From Bacteroidales bacterium (GTDB lineage Bacteria; Bacteroidota; Bacteroidia; Bacteroidales; UBA932), in contig JAFRRF010000034.1 of assembly GCA_017428245.1 (NCBI GenBank), forward strand, positions 1 to 64,000: a stretch of DNA of 64,000 nt, written 5' to 3'. How positions within the stretch are numbered: the first letter of the stretch is position 1; every line of letters begins with the position of its first letter. Shown one piece after another: positions 51,862-60,975 of this stretch. The position numbers and the translations under genes were made by a program. The notes below the pieces were generated by a model. It was not told the DNA's origin, searched no databases, and was given only the letters and a program-made list of their open reading frames with translations.

Positions 51862-52359
51862 ATGGCTTATATCGGGCTGATTTCGGATACGCACGGGTAT
51901 TTCGACGAGAAAGTGAGAGCTTTTCTCGAGCCTGTCGACGTGCTCTGGCACGCCGGTGATTTCGGCGACGGGCTTACCATGCAGGAACTGGCCACATTCA
52001 AGCCGCTGGTCGGCGTGTACGGCAACTGCGACGGCTACGACGTACGTGATTATCATCCCGTGATGCGTTTCTTCGAGCAGGACGGCATGAGCGTGCTGAT
52101 GACCCATATCGGCGGCTATCCCGGCCGCTACGACTACCGCGCCCTGCGCCTGATCGAAGCCTACCGCCCGCAGATCTTCGTCTGCGGCCACTCCCACATC
52201 CTGAAAGTCGTGCGCGACAAGCACTACGACATGATGGTCCTCAACCCCGGCGCCGCCGGCATCCAGGGCTTCCACCTCGTCCGCACCGCCCTCCGCTTCC
52301 GCATCGAAGACGGCCAGCTCAAAGACATGGAAGTGGGCGAATGGCCCCGCAACAACTGA
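51862..52359 (+). CDS. YfcE/MJ0936-type metallophosphoesterase
   Basis: 165 residues. All phosphoesterase motifs are present: L-I-S-D-T-H-G-Y, H-A-G-D-F-G-D, G-N-C-D-G, T-H-I-G-G, C-G-H-S-H and N-P-G-A-A. Small enzymes of this type cleave phosphodiesters such as 2',3'-cNMP with two metals; substrate unknown. It begins 2 bp after the previous stop (operon). Confidence 0.93.
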   Translation: MAYIGLISDTHGYFDEKVRAFLEPVDVLWHAGDFGDGLTMQELATFKPLVGVYGNCDGYDVRDYHPVMRFFEQDGMSVLMTHIGGYPGRYDYRALRLIEAYRPQIFVCGHSHILKVVRDKHYDMMVLNPGAAGIQGFHLVRTALRFRIEDGQLKDMEVGEWPRNN

Positions 52360-52381
52360 CAACAAATCAAATACTTCTTAT

Positions 52382-54835
52382 ATGAAACGACTGCTCTTAT
52401 TCTGCTTCGCCGCCCTGCTCTGCAGTGCCGGAGCCTCGGCCCAGGAGCCGAACTACGCCCTGGCCGACCAGTTCTCCGCCAAAAAGGTGGGCAACATGGT
52501 GTTCAGCACCGCCATCCGCCCCAACTGGTTCAAGAACTCCGACAAGTTCTGGTATGAATGGAAGACCTCCGAAGGTACAGAATACTACATTGTAGACCCC
52601 GTCGCCAAAACCCAGACCAAGGCTTTCGACATGGAACGTCTCGCGATGGAGGTTTCCGCCATCGTCAAGGACCCCTTTGACGCCAAGCACCTGCCGCTCC
52701 GTAAGCTCGAGCTGAAGGACGACAGCAAGTTCACCTTCGAGGTCCAGAGCACCGAAATGGTGGAAAAGAAAGACAAGAAAAAGAAAGACGACGACAAGGG
52801 CGACAAGCCCAAGGGCAAGCCCCAGAAAGAGAAGAAAGTCTATCGCTTCGAGTACATCCTGGCCACCGGCAAGCTGGTCGACGTGACCGAAAACGAAGAG
52901 GAGAAAGACTATCCGATGTGGGCCTGCATTTCGCCTGACGGAACCAAGGCCGTCTATTCCAAGGGTTTTGACATCTATTGGATGACCATCGACGACGTGA
53001 AAAAGCTTATGGAAGACGAGAAGGACTCCACCGTCGTGGACCACAGGCTCACTTTCGACGGTACGAAAGACTTCTACTGGGGCGGGAGCAACTACCGTGG
53101 CGCCGATACGAAGGACACCACCAAGCGTACGGCCAACTACGTGCTCTGGTCGCCCGACTCGAAGCGTTTTGCCGTGACGAAATACGATATGACGAAAGTC
53201 AAGGACCTCTGGGTCATCAACTCCGTGGCCCAGCCGCGTCCGACCCTGCAGACCTATAAGTACCAGATGCCGGGCGAGCCCGGTCCCGTGGACCATCTCT
53301 TCCTCTTCGATATGGCCGACGGCAGCTGCAAGGAAATCAACGTAGCGGCCTACAAGGACCAGGACACCGACGTCCTGCGGCGCACGATGAAGAACGCCGA
53401 CCGCTATGACGACTGGCGCAAGAGCGTGTGGATGGGTGACAACGACGGCTTCTATATGATCCGCCGCAGCCGTGACCTCAAGCGCACCGACCTGCTCCGC
53501 GTGAACGTGGCGGAAGACAGCGCCCGAATCGTCGTGCACGAGACCCTCAACACCTATGTGGAGACCCGCAACCCGCGCTTTGTCAACGGGGGCAAGGACC
53601 TCATCTGGTGGAGCGAACGCAACGGCTGGGCACAGCTCTATCTCTACGGTGCCGACGGCACCCTGAAGCGCCAGATCACTGACGGCGCTTTCCACGTGGA
53701 GAACGTGCTGGCCGTCGATGAGGCCGCCAAGGTCATCTATTTCCAGGCCATGGGCGTGGACAAGAACGAGAATCCCTACAACGGGCACGTCTACCGCATC
53801 GGCTTCGACGGTACCGGCATGAAACAGCTCGACGATCCCGGTTTCAATTCCAATTCCATCAGTTTCAGCGATGACGCGAAGTTCTTCGTGAGCAATTTCT
53901 CCCGCGTCGACAGCACGCCGCAGAGCGCCCTCTACGATGGCACGGGCCGCAAGACCCCGCTGCAGGAAGCCGATCTCTCGCTGCTGTTCGCAGCCGGCTA
54001 CAAGTTCCCGACCCCGTTCAAGGTGAAGGCCGCCGACGGCGTTACCGACCTCTACGGCTATATGTACAAGCCGTTCGACTTCGATTCCACGAAGACCTAC
54101 CCGATCATCGACTACGTGTATCCCGGCCCGCAGGTCGAGGGTAACTCCGAAGCCTGGTCGCGCGGCTTCACCCGCACCGACCGCCTCGCCCAGATCGGCT
54201 TCATCGTAATCACCGTGGGCAACCGCGGCGGTCACCCGAACCGCTCGAAGTGGTACCATAACTTCGGTTACGGCAACCTCCGCGATTACGGTCTCGAAGA
54301 CCAGAAGTACGCCATCCAGCAGCTGGCCGCCCGCTACAAGTTCATCGACATCGACCGCGTGGGCATCCACGGCCACAGCGGCGGCGGCTTCATGTCCACC
54401 GCAGCCATCCTCAAGTACCCCGACTTCTTCAAGGCCGCCGTCTCCTGCGCCGGCAACCACGACAACAGCATCTACAACCGCTGGTGGAGCGAGCAGCACC
54501 ACGGCATCCTCGAAGAGATTACGGCTTCGGGCGATACCACCTTCAAGTACAGCATCGACAAGAACCAGGACATCGCCGGCAACCTCAAGGGCCATCTGAT
54601 GCTGGTGACGGGCGACATCGACGACAACGTGAGCCCCAGCAACACCATCCGTGTGGTCAACGCCCTGATCCGCGCCAACAAGCGCTTCGAGATGCTCGTC
54701 CTCCCCGGCCAGCGTCACGGCTTCGGCGACATGAACGAATATTTCTTCTGGCGCATGGCCGACTGGTACAGCGAATGGCTCCTCGGAACCTCCCACCGCG
54801 ACCAGGTCGACATCCGCGAGTTGAACAATGACTGA
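52382..54835 (+). CDS. S9 family peptidase (DPP-IV-like prolyl oligopeptidase), secreted
   Basis: 817 residues. A signal peptide (about 1-20, ends A-S-A-Q), a seven-bladed-propeller-type N-terminal region, and a C-terminal alpha/beta hydrolase. The catalytic triad: Ser in G-H-S-G-G-G-F, Asp in D-I-D-D-N-V, His in Q-R-H-G-F-G-D. DPP-IV-type enzymes release N-terminal dipeptides after proline in the periplasm. An odd Lys/Asp-rich stretch of about 30 residues (K-K-D-K-K-K-K-D-D-D-K-G-D-K) is inserted near residues 122-150. It is 22 bp after the phosphoesterase; a terminator and a serpin gene follow. Confidence 0.93.
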   Translation: MKRLLLFCFAALLCSAGASAQEPNYALADQFSAKKVGNMVFSTAIRPNWFKNSDKFWYEWKTSEGTEYYIVDPVAKTQTKAFDMERLAMEVSAIVKDPFDAKHLPLRKLELKDDSKFTFEVQSTEMVEKKDKKKKDDDKGDKPKGKPQKEKKVYRFEYILATGKLVDVTENEEEKDYPMWACISPDGTKAVYSKGFDIYWMTIDDVKKLMEDEKDSTVVDHRLTFDGTKDFYWGGSNYRGADTKDTTKRTANYVLWSPDSKRFAVTKYDMTKVKDLWVINSVAQPRPTLQTYKYQMPGEPGPVDHLFLFDMADGSCKEINVAAYKDQDTDVLRRTMKNADRYDDWRKSVWMGDNDGFYMIRRSRDLKRTDLLRVNVAEDSARIVVHETLNTYVETRNPRFVNGGKDLIWWSERNGWAQLYLYGADGTLKRQITDGAFHVENVLAVDEAAKVIYFQAMGVDKNENPYNGHVYRIGFDGTGMKQLDDPGFNSNSISFSDDAKFFVSNFSRVDSTPQSALYDGTGRKTPLQEADLSLLFAAGYKFPTPFKVKAADGVTDLYGYMYKPFDFDSTKTYPIIDYVYPGPQVEGNSEAWSRGFTRTDRLAQIGFIVITVGNRGGHPNRSKWYHNFGYGNLRDYGLEDQKYAIQQLAARYKFIDIDRVGIHGHSGGGFMSTAAILKYPDFFKAAVSCAGNHDNSIYNRWWSEQHHGILEEITASGDTTFKYSIDKNQDIAGNLKGHLMLVTGDIDDNVSPSNTIRVVNALIRANKRFEMLVLPGQRHGFGDMNEYFFWRMADWYSEWLLGTSHRDQVDIRELNND

Positions 54836-54843
54836 CAACTGAC

Positions 54844-54876
54844 AGCGCCCCCTCGAGGGGCGCTGCTTGTTTTCGG
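54844..54876 (+). terminator. Intrinsic terminator after the S9 peptidase
   Basis: AGCGCCCC (54844-54851) pairs with GGGGCGCT (54857-54864), followed by GCTTGTTTTC; the T run is imperfect. Confidence 0.7.
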
Positions 54877-54923
54877 CACGATATTCGCCGAACCTTCCGC
54901 TTGTATTTCTTTCTGCCACGATT

Positions 54924-56144
54924 ATGAAAAAGTTTTTCCTTCTAGCCCTTATGATCAGTTTTCCTTTTTTCGGTTCCTGCCATGCACAGAATAACGACCG
55001 CAAGCGGATCGACTTGGATGAGACGCAGCTGGCCTATGCGGAAGCCGGCAACGATTTCGCATTCCGCTTTCTGAAGCAGATCGATTCGTGTGAATCGGGC
55101 GACTGGTTCGTGTCGCCGGTCAGCCTGCAGTATCTTCTCGGCCTGGTCCTCGACGGAGCCGATGGAGAAACCGCCGACGAGATATGCCGAACCCTCGGCT
55201 ACCCGGCCGGACAGTCGGAGGCGGTCGACGCCTACTGCCGCAAGATGCTCACAGAACTCCCCAACCTTGACAAGCTGACGCAGCTGAAACTGGCCAATGC
55301 CATCTTTTTCAACAATAAGATGGAGATCAAGGTTCCGTACAAGAAACGCGTTGAAAAGTTCTACGACGCCGCTGTGGAGAGTCTCGATTTCTACCAGAAG
55401 CAGAAATCGCTGAAGGTCATTAACGGCTGGTGCAGCAAACAGACGAACGGCCTGATTCCATCCGTGCTCGAAGATGTCAGCCCCGATATGTTCGCCTATT
55501 TGCTCAACGCCCTCTATTTCAAGGGAACCTGGATGTATCCGTTCAACAAGAAGTACACGCGGGAACGGACCTTCACCCTGGAGTCAGGCGAAAAGAAGGA
55601 GATAAAGATGATGGAAAAGGAGCGGAAATTCGGCTACGGGGAAGACGAGATCTGCCAGCGGGTCACCCTACCCTACGGAAACGGCTCCTACTCGATGATC
55701 GTGCTGCTGCCGAAAAAAGGGTACACGGTCGCCGATGTGATCGCTTCCTACAACGGGGAAAACTGGAACGAAATCCGCACCCGGATGGGCTATCGCTCGC
55801 CGGTCAACGTCTGGCTGCCGCCCTTCGAGTCAAAATATCACATCAAACTCAACGACATTCTCTGCGATATGGGCATGCCGCGGTCGTTCGGGCCGAAGGC
55901 CGATTTCAAGCCGATGTCGAATGACGCTCTCTGGCTCAGTTTCGTGCAGCAGGACGCCGTGATCAAGGTCGATGAGGAAGGCACCGAAGCCGCCGCCGTC
56001 AGCAGTGCCGGCATGCTGGGCGCCACCGCCGTAGCCGAGCCGCCGCGCGTCATCGACTTCCACTGCGACCACCCGTTCCTCTATCTGATTACCGAGAACA
56101 GTACGGGCACGATCCTCTTTGCCGGAAAATTTACCGGGAATTAG
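54924..56144 (+). CDS. Serpin (secreted serine-protease inhibitor)
   Basis: 406 residues from the ATG at 54924. The signal sequence ends F-G-S-C-H-A-Q, either an atypical lipobox or a type I site. The serpin fold is well marked: F-V-S-P-V-S-L-Q-Y-L-L-G, L-A-N-A-I-F-F-N, L-N-A-L-Y-F-K-G-T-W, and C-terminal H-P-F-L-Y-L-I. The reactive-centre loop hinge E-E-G-T-E-A-A-A-V-S-S-A is at about residues 351-362, with small residues as needed for inhibition; P1 is probably near A-G-M-L-G-A-T-A, suggesting elastase- or subtilisin-like targets. It is convergent with feoB, overlapping by 4 bp. Confidence 0.93.
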   Translation: MKKFFLLALMISFPFFGSCHAQNNDRKRIDLDETQLAYAEAGNDFAFRFLKQIDSCESGDWFVSPVSLQYLLGLVLDGADGETADEICRTLGYPAGQSEAVDAYCRKMLTELPNLDKLTQLKLANAIFFNNKMEIKVPYKKRVEKFYDAAVESLDFYQKQKSLKVINGWCSKQTNGLIPSVLEDVSPDMFAYLLNALYFKGTWMYPFNKKYTRERTFTLESGEKKEIKMMEKERKFGYGEDEICQRVTLPYGNGSYSMIVLLPKKGYTVADVIASYNGENWNEIRTRMGYRSPVNVWLPPFESKYHIKLNDILCDMGMPRSFGPKADFKPMSNDALWLSFVQQDAVIKVDEEGTEAAAVSSAGMLGATAVAEPPRVIDFHCDHPFLYLITENSTGTILFAGKFTGN

Positions 56145-58132
56145 AGCAACAGGCTTCCGATCCGGAACACCAGGAACGCAACGACCCAGGCCAGCACCAG
56201 GGAATGTACGACCGAGAATGTCGCCCATTTCCATCCGACCTCCTTCCGCAGTGTCGAAATCGTTGCGACACAAGGGAAATACAATAAAACGAACAGCATG
56301 AATGCAAGGGCCACCGCCCGGTTCATCCCCTCTCCTTCGGTCATAGCCTGGGCGAGGGATTCACTGTCTTCGGTGTGGTAAAGAATGCCCATCGTGCTGA
56401 CGATCGCCTCTTTGGCCGGAAGGCCGGTGAGGAGGCAGACATTCATCTTCCAGTCAAATCCCAACGGCTTCATCAAAGGCTCCATGCCTTTGCCGATGTC
56501 GCACAGATAGGATTCCTCCTTGTACTTGCCGTCCTGGGTCCGTTCCCGGGGGAAATATTCCAGCGCCCAGATGATGACGGAGGCGGCCAGGATGACGGTC
56601 GTGATCTTGTGCAGATAGTCCGAAGTCCGCTCCCAGACATGACTCCAGGTACTCCGCAACGTGGGTTTGCGGAAGGCCGGAAGTTCCGACACGTAGTCGT
56701 CGGCTTCCTTCCGGAACCACCGGGTCCGCTTCATCACGAAGGCGAAAAGGATTGACAGCAGGATTCCCGCCAGATAGATTCCGATCATCACCAGTGATTT
56801 GTAGCTGACAAAGAAAGCGCCGACGAACAGCATATACACCGGGATTCGGGCCGAACACGACATGAACGGAATCATCAGCATCGTCAGCGTCCGGTCCTTC
56901 CGGTTGTCGATGGTCTTGGCGGCCATGATGGCCGGCACGTTGCAGCCGAAACCGAGCAGCATCGGCACGAAAGATTTGCCGTGGAGGCCGATCCGGTGCA
57001 TGATCTTGTCCATCAGGAAGGCGGCACGGGCCATATAGCCGGTATCTTCCAGCAAGGAAAGCAGGATGAAAAGGATGAAGATGTTCGGTACGAAGGAGAT
57101 GACGGCGCCGCAGCCTTGCACGATGCCGTCAACCAGCAGGCTGGACAACCAGCCCGACGGAAGGACGTCCGTCAGCCAGGCGCACAGGAGTTCGACGCCC
57201 GTCTCGATCCATTTTTGGGGCCAGGCCCCCAGGGCGAAGGTGGCCTCAAAGACCAGACAAAGCACCACAAGCAGCAGCGGAAGACCGATCAGGCGGTTCG
57301 TCAGGACCGCATCGATCTTCTGGAGGAGAGTATGGTCGGAATTGTCCGAACTGTGGTGAAGGGTTTCGACCAGGGCGCCGTGGACATAACCGTGACGGGC
57401 CTTCCGGATCAGGGATTCCGGACTTTCGCCGAGTTGTCGGGCAAGGGCCGCTGATTCCACGCGCGCGGTCTCAACGATTCTGGAAGCCATAGGGTCGCCT
57501 TCCAGCGCCGGGGTAATATACTGAGGGTCTTCCAGCAAGCGGACGGCAAGATAGCGGTCGTGGTATGTATCCGAAAGCCCCGGTGAAGCGGAAATCAAGG
57601 CTGTGATCCGGCTAATGGCCTTGTCCACATCCTGGCCATAGGGCACGTGGACGTGTTTCTTGACCGGTTGCCGGTATGTTTCGACAATCAGGGAGAGCAG
57701 TCTGCTGAAACTCTCTTCGGACGGGTCCAGAACCGTTGCCGAAAAGCCCATCATCTCACCGAGTGTTTTGTAATCCAGGGAATGTCCGGTAGCCAGGAGA
57801 CGGTCGTAACCGGTGAAGGCCAACACGGCCCTGGAATCCATATCAATCAGTCGGGAGGTAAGCCTGAGATTGTTTTCCAACGACATGGAATCGATGATGT
57901 CCAGCACAACGGAAGGCTTGTTGGAGAGGATCTTCCGGCCCACGTGGACATGCTCTCCGCAATAGTTCACGAAACAGACCACATATTCCTCCCCGAACTC
58001 GACGGTGACAGACTGCCGGCCGGAAAACGCCAGCATCCCGCCGACGGGCTCGTGACCGATGACATCGACCAGGATGCGCGTCTTTTTCCCTGCAGCCAGT
58101 TCACATTCGCTGCAATTAAGATTGCATTTCAT
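56141..58132 (-). CDS. feoB: FeoB-like transporter with degenerate GTPase domain
   Basis: 663 residues (usual FeoB 700-830). Residues from about 275 on are a normal FeoB channel with F-V-P-N-I-F-I-L-F, G-Y-M-A-R-A-A-F, gate motifs G-F-G-C-N-V-P-A and G-L-P-A-K-E-A-I. The N-terminal G domain is only a remnant: the P-loop G-N-P-N-x-G-K-T becomes G-H-E-P-V-G-G-M (27-33), D-L-P-G is V-N-Y-C-G, N-x-x-D is T-G-Y-D (107-110), and switch I is deleted. An added motif C3-x3-C7-x2-C10 starts the protein. No feoA is adjacent. GTP-driven Fe(II) uptake is doubtful. Confidence 0.9.
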   Translation of the reverse strand: MKCNLNCSECELAAGKKTRILVDVIGHEPVGGMLAFSGRQSVTVEFGEEYVVCFVNYCGEHVHVGRKILSNKPSVVLDIIDSMSLENNLRLTSRLIDMDSRAVLAFTGYDRLLATGHSLDYKTLGEMMGFSATVLDPSEESFSRLLSLIVETYRQPVKKHVHVPYGQDVDKAISRITALISASPGLSDTYHDRYLAVRLLEDPQYITPALEGDPMASRIVETARVESAALARQLGESPESLIRKARHGYVHGALVETLHHSSDNSDHTLLQKIDAVLTNRLIGLPLLLVVLCLVFEATFALGAWPQKWIETGVELLCAWLTDVLPSGWLSSLLVDGIVQGCGAVISFVPNIFILFILLSLLEDTGYMARAAFLMDKIMHRIGLHGKSFVPMLLGFGCNVPAIMAAKTIDNRKDRTLTMLMIPFMSCSARIPVYMLFVGAFFVSYKSLVMIGIYLAGILLSILFAFVMKRTRWFRKEADDYVSELPAFRKPTLRSTWSHVWERTSDYLHKITTVILAASVIIWALEYFPRERTQDGKYKEESYLCDIGKGMEPLMKPLGFDWKMNVCLLTGLPAKEAIVSTMGILYHTEDSESLAQAMTEGEGMNRAVALAFMLFVLLYFPCVATISTLRKEVGWKWATFSVVHSLVLAWVVAFLVFRIGSLLL

Positions 58133-58190
58133 ACTACAAAGGTCGCCGTTTTTTGCGGAAAGGACAATACCAATAAATTGTGATTATTGT

Positions 58191-58198
58191 TAACTTTG
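58191..58198 (+). promoter_or_regulatory. -7 box (TAACTTTG) for tsaE and amino-sugar genes
   Basis: An exact TAnnTTTG 6 nt before the tsaE ATG, predicting a very short leader; no good -33 element at the standard distance. Confidence 0.5.
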
Positions 58199-58204
58199 TA
58201 GATT

Positions 58205-58618
58205 ATGACGGAAATCATCATCAACGGAATCGACGACCTGCCGCGTGCAGCACGGGCTTTCCTTGACCACAAGGGCCCGGTGAACGTAGTGGCTTTTTAT
58301 GGATCGATGGGGGCGGGCAAGACCACCTTCATCACGGCACTCTGTGAAGAACTGGGCGTCCGCGATGTAGTGAACAGTCCCACCTTCACCATCGTCAACG
58401 AATACCGCGACGGGGCGGGCCATCCCGTCTTTCATTTCGATTTCTACCGCATCAACCGTCTCTCCGAGGCGCTCGACATCGGCCTGTTCGAATATTTCGA
58501 CAGCGGAGCGCTCTGCCTGGTGGAATGGCCCGAGATGATTGAGGAACTGTTGCCGGACGATGCGCTCAAGGTGCAGATCCTGGTGGAAGACGCTGAAACA
58601 CGAACCCTTTTGTTTTGA
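58205..58618 (+). CDS. tsaE: tRNA threonylcarbamoyladenosine ATPase TsaE
   Basis: 137 residues. TsaE is the ATPase of the t6A machinery (with TsaB, TsaD). P-loop G-S-M-G-A-G-K-T-T at about 35-43, N-S-P-T-F-T-I-V-N-E-Y and E-W-P-E-M are all typical. The stop overlaps the upstream region of the NamZ-like gene, so an essential tRNA gene heads a run of amino-sugar genes. Confidence 0.96.
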   Translation: MTEIIINGIDDLPRAARAFLDHKGPVNVVAFYGSMGAGKTTFITALCEELGVRDVVNSPTFTIVNEYRDGAGHPVFHFDFYRINRLSEALDIGLFEYFDSGALCLVEWPEMIEELLPDDALKVQILVEDAETRTLLF

Positions 58619-58620
58619 AT

Positions 58621-59820
58621 ATGATGAAACGGATTTTCCTGGTGACGGCCCTGCTGGCAACCCTTCTCTCCTGCGCGAAACAGCCGCAGAATCGCATCTA
58701 CGCTCCCACACCCGACATCCTGCCGGGCGCCACGGACCTGGCGGCCTACCTTCCGCTCCTCGAGGGGCAGCGGGTCTCGATCCTCTCGAACCAGACCGGA
58801 ATGGTTACACCGGAACGCCATGTACTCGACACACTGCTCGCCCTTGGCGTGAACGTGGTGTCGATCTTCTCGCCGGAACACGGATTCCGCGGCACGGCCG
58901 ACGCCGGTGAATTGGTAAGCAGTTCCGTCGACGGGCCGACCGGCGTCCCCATCCGCTCGCTCTATGACGGAAAGGGAGGCACACCTTCGGAAGAAGCCGT
59001 CTCCGAATTCGACGTCCTGGTCTTCGACCTGCAGGATGTGGGCTGCCGTTTCTACACCTACAACGTGACGATGGGCAAGATGATGGCCGTCTGCGCTGCA
59101 CACGGCAAGAAAATGGTCGTCCTCGACCGGCCCAATCCCATCGGATTCTATGTGGACGGTCCGATCCTCGATATGAAATACAAATCCGGTGTGGGATACT
59201 GGCCGATTCCCGTATGTCACGGGATGACACTGGGCGAACTGGCCCTGATGATCAACGGGGAAGGCTGGTTGCCCGGCAGCGCGCACTGCGACCTGACTGT
59301 TGTCAAATGCCGCAACTATACGCACCAGTCACACTACGTCCTGCCCGTCAAGCCTTCGCCGAACCTGCCCGACATGCGTTCCATCTACCTCTACCCCTCG
59401 CTCTGCTATTTTGAGGCGACGCCGGTAAGCCTGGGACGCGGCACCGATGCGCCTTTCCAGTTGTATGGCCATCCGAACATGAAGGGCTATCGATTCTCCT
59501 TCACGCCCCGCAGCGTGGAGGGTGCCAAGAATCCGCCGCAACTCGACCGGGAGTGCTGGGGCGTGGACCTGCGCACCGAACCGTCCGACGAGGCGGTCAA
59601 CGCAGCCGGAATCAATCTCGAATACGTGATTGACGCTTACCGGAACCTCAACCTCGACGACCATTTCTTCCGTTCCTTCTTCGAACTGCTCATCGGCCGC
59701 GACTATGTACGGAAAATGATCCGGCAGGGCGCCTCCGCCGACGAAATCAAGGCGATGTGGGCCGACGACGTCGCATCTTTCAAGGAACAACGCAAACCGT
59801 ACCTGCTGTATGAAGAATAA
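58621..59820 (+). CDS. DUF1343 family lipoprotein, NamZ-like exo-beta-N-acetylmuramidase
   Basis: 399 residues. The signal peptide ends L-L-S-C (Cys about 19), so a lipoprotein. The DUF1343 core shows S-N-Q-T-G-M-V, I-F-S-P-E-H-G-F-R-G, F-D-L-Q-D-V-G-C-R-F-Y-T-Y and D-R-P-N-P-I-G. NamZ enzymes of this family release MurNAc from the non-reducing ends of peptidoglycan fragments. Next to GH18, a ROK kinase and MFS transporter the function fits wall amino-sugar recovery. Met at 58624 is an alternative start. Confidence 0.88.
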   Translation: MMKRIFLVTALLATLLSCAKQPQNRIYAPTPDILPGATDLAAYLPLLEGQRVSILSNQTGMVTPERHVLDTLLALGVNVVSIFSPEHGFRGTADAGELVSSSVDGPTGVPIRSLYDGKGGTPSEEAVSEFDVLVFDLQDVGCRFYTYNVTMGKMMAVCAAHGKKMVVLDRPNPIGFYVDGPILDMKYKSGVGYWPIPVCHGMTLGELALMINGEGWLPGSAHCDLTVVKCRNYTHQSHYVLPVKPSPNLPDMRSIYLYPSLCYFEATPVSLGRGTDAPFQLYGHPNMKGYRFSFTPRSVEGAKNPPQLDRECWGVDLRTEPSDEAVNAAGINLEYVIDAYRNLNLDDHFFRSFFELLIGRDYVRKMIRQGASADEIKAMWADDVASFKEQRKPYLLYEE

Positions 59821-60964
59821 ACGGCTGCTTCTCTGGCTGCTGGCAGGCCTGTTGCTGGCAGGCTGCGGCGATCCGCTGGAACCGGAACCCGAGCCGGAAC
59901 CGGAACCGGAGATCGATCCGGAGATCATCGAGCCGTACGTAGCCCGCAACGACCTGATCGCCGACGGACGGCACGTCACGGCCTACGTGACCTACTACGG
60001 CTCCGCCACGCCCGACGCCTATATAATGACCCATATCAACTACGCCTTTGCCGAACTCTATATGGTAGATGGCGTGTACCAGGGCTTCAAGGTCCAGGGC
60101 AAAGTCTCCCGCTTCGAAAGTATCGTAGCCCTCAAGAAGAGCAATCCTGACCTGAAAATCTGTCTGAGTTTCACCCACGGAGTGGCCAACTCCGACAATA
60201 AGCAGGGCGGCAGTTTCTCCGCCCTGGGCAAGAGCGACGACAACCGCAAACGCTTTGCCGCCGACTGCAAGGCCTTCCTTGAGAAATACGGCATCGACGG
60301 CATCGATCTGGACTGGGAGTATCCGGGCCTGTCGTGGAGCGGCGCCGCCTGCGACCCGGCCACCGACTGCGACAGCTATATCGCCATCGTCAAACAGCTC
60401 CGGGAAACACTGGGTGACAAATACGAGATCTCCTACGCCGGTTACTGCTCGGACAAAATCGCCGTCTCGGGCGGATGGCGATATATCGATATCCCGGGCA
60501 TGGATCCGTACGTGGATTACGTCAATATCATGACCTACGACCTGGACGAGGCGCCGCATCATCACTCGGCTCTGAGCGACTCCCGTGCCTACAAGGACTG
60601 CGCCCGGGCTGTCCAGGCATATCTCGACAAGGGCGTCAACCCCCGCAAACTGGTGCTCGGCGTCCCGTTCTACGGCCGCCACTCCTGGAGCCAGTCGCCC
60701 ACGGCCGTCACATATAAGAGCATCCTCCAGATGGACCGCTACAAATACCGGCGCAACCAATGGGACGAGCGGGCGCAGTGCCCGTATGTCGAAACAATGG
60801 ACGGCACTTTCTTCTGCGGCTACGACAATCCCCGCAGCATCGCCGCCAAAGGAGAATGGATCCGCAAAAAAGGAATGCTGGGCCTGATGTACTGGGAATA
60901 TGACCAGGACGACGGGAAGGGAACGCTTCGCAAGGCCGTCTGGAACGCCGTCATGACCCCTTAA
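59810..60964 (+). CDS. Glycoside hydrolase family 18 lipoprotein
   Basis: 384 residues. A lipobox L-A-G-C (Cys about 18) is followed by a repeated Pro-Glu spacer (residues about 23-34). The GH18 barrel holds the catalytic D-G-I-D-L-D-W-E (about 163-170), with M-T-Y-D and G-V-P-F-Y-G-R. It should cleave beta-1,4-linked GlcNAc polymers (chitin or, like related enzymes, high-mannose glycan cores or peptidoglycan). It overlaps the preceding NamZ gene by 11 bp. Confidence 0.92.
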   Translation: MKNKRLLLWLLAGLLLAGCGDPLEPEPEPEPEPEIDPEIIEPYVARNDLIADGRHVTAYVTYYGSATPDAYIMTHINYAFAELYMVDGVYQGFKVQGKVSRFESIVALKKSNPDLKICLSFTHGVANSDNKQGGSFSALGKSDDNRKRFAADCKAFLEKYGIDGIDLDWEYPGLSWSGAACDPATDCDSYIAIVKQLRETLGDKYEISYAGYCSDKIAVSGGWRYIDIPGMDPYVDYVNIMTYDLDEAPHHHSALSDSRAYKDCARAVQAYLDKGVNPRKLVLGVPFYGRHSWSQSPTAVTYKSILQMDRYKYRRNQWDERAQCPYVETMDGTFFCGYDNPRSIAAKGEWIRKKGMLGLMYWEYDQDDGKGTLRKAVWNAVMTP

Positions 60965-60975
60965 AACACAATATT

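Noticed and set aside
52397..55003. 868-codon frame antisense to the S9 peptidase
   Set aside because: Val/Ala/Asp/Gly-rich shadow with no domain; it also crosses the terminator at 54844.
59875..59912. Short tandem repeat coding Pro-Glu in the GH18 gene
   Set aside because: A common lipoprotein spacer; too short to call a structural repeat.
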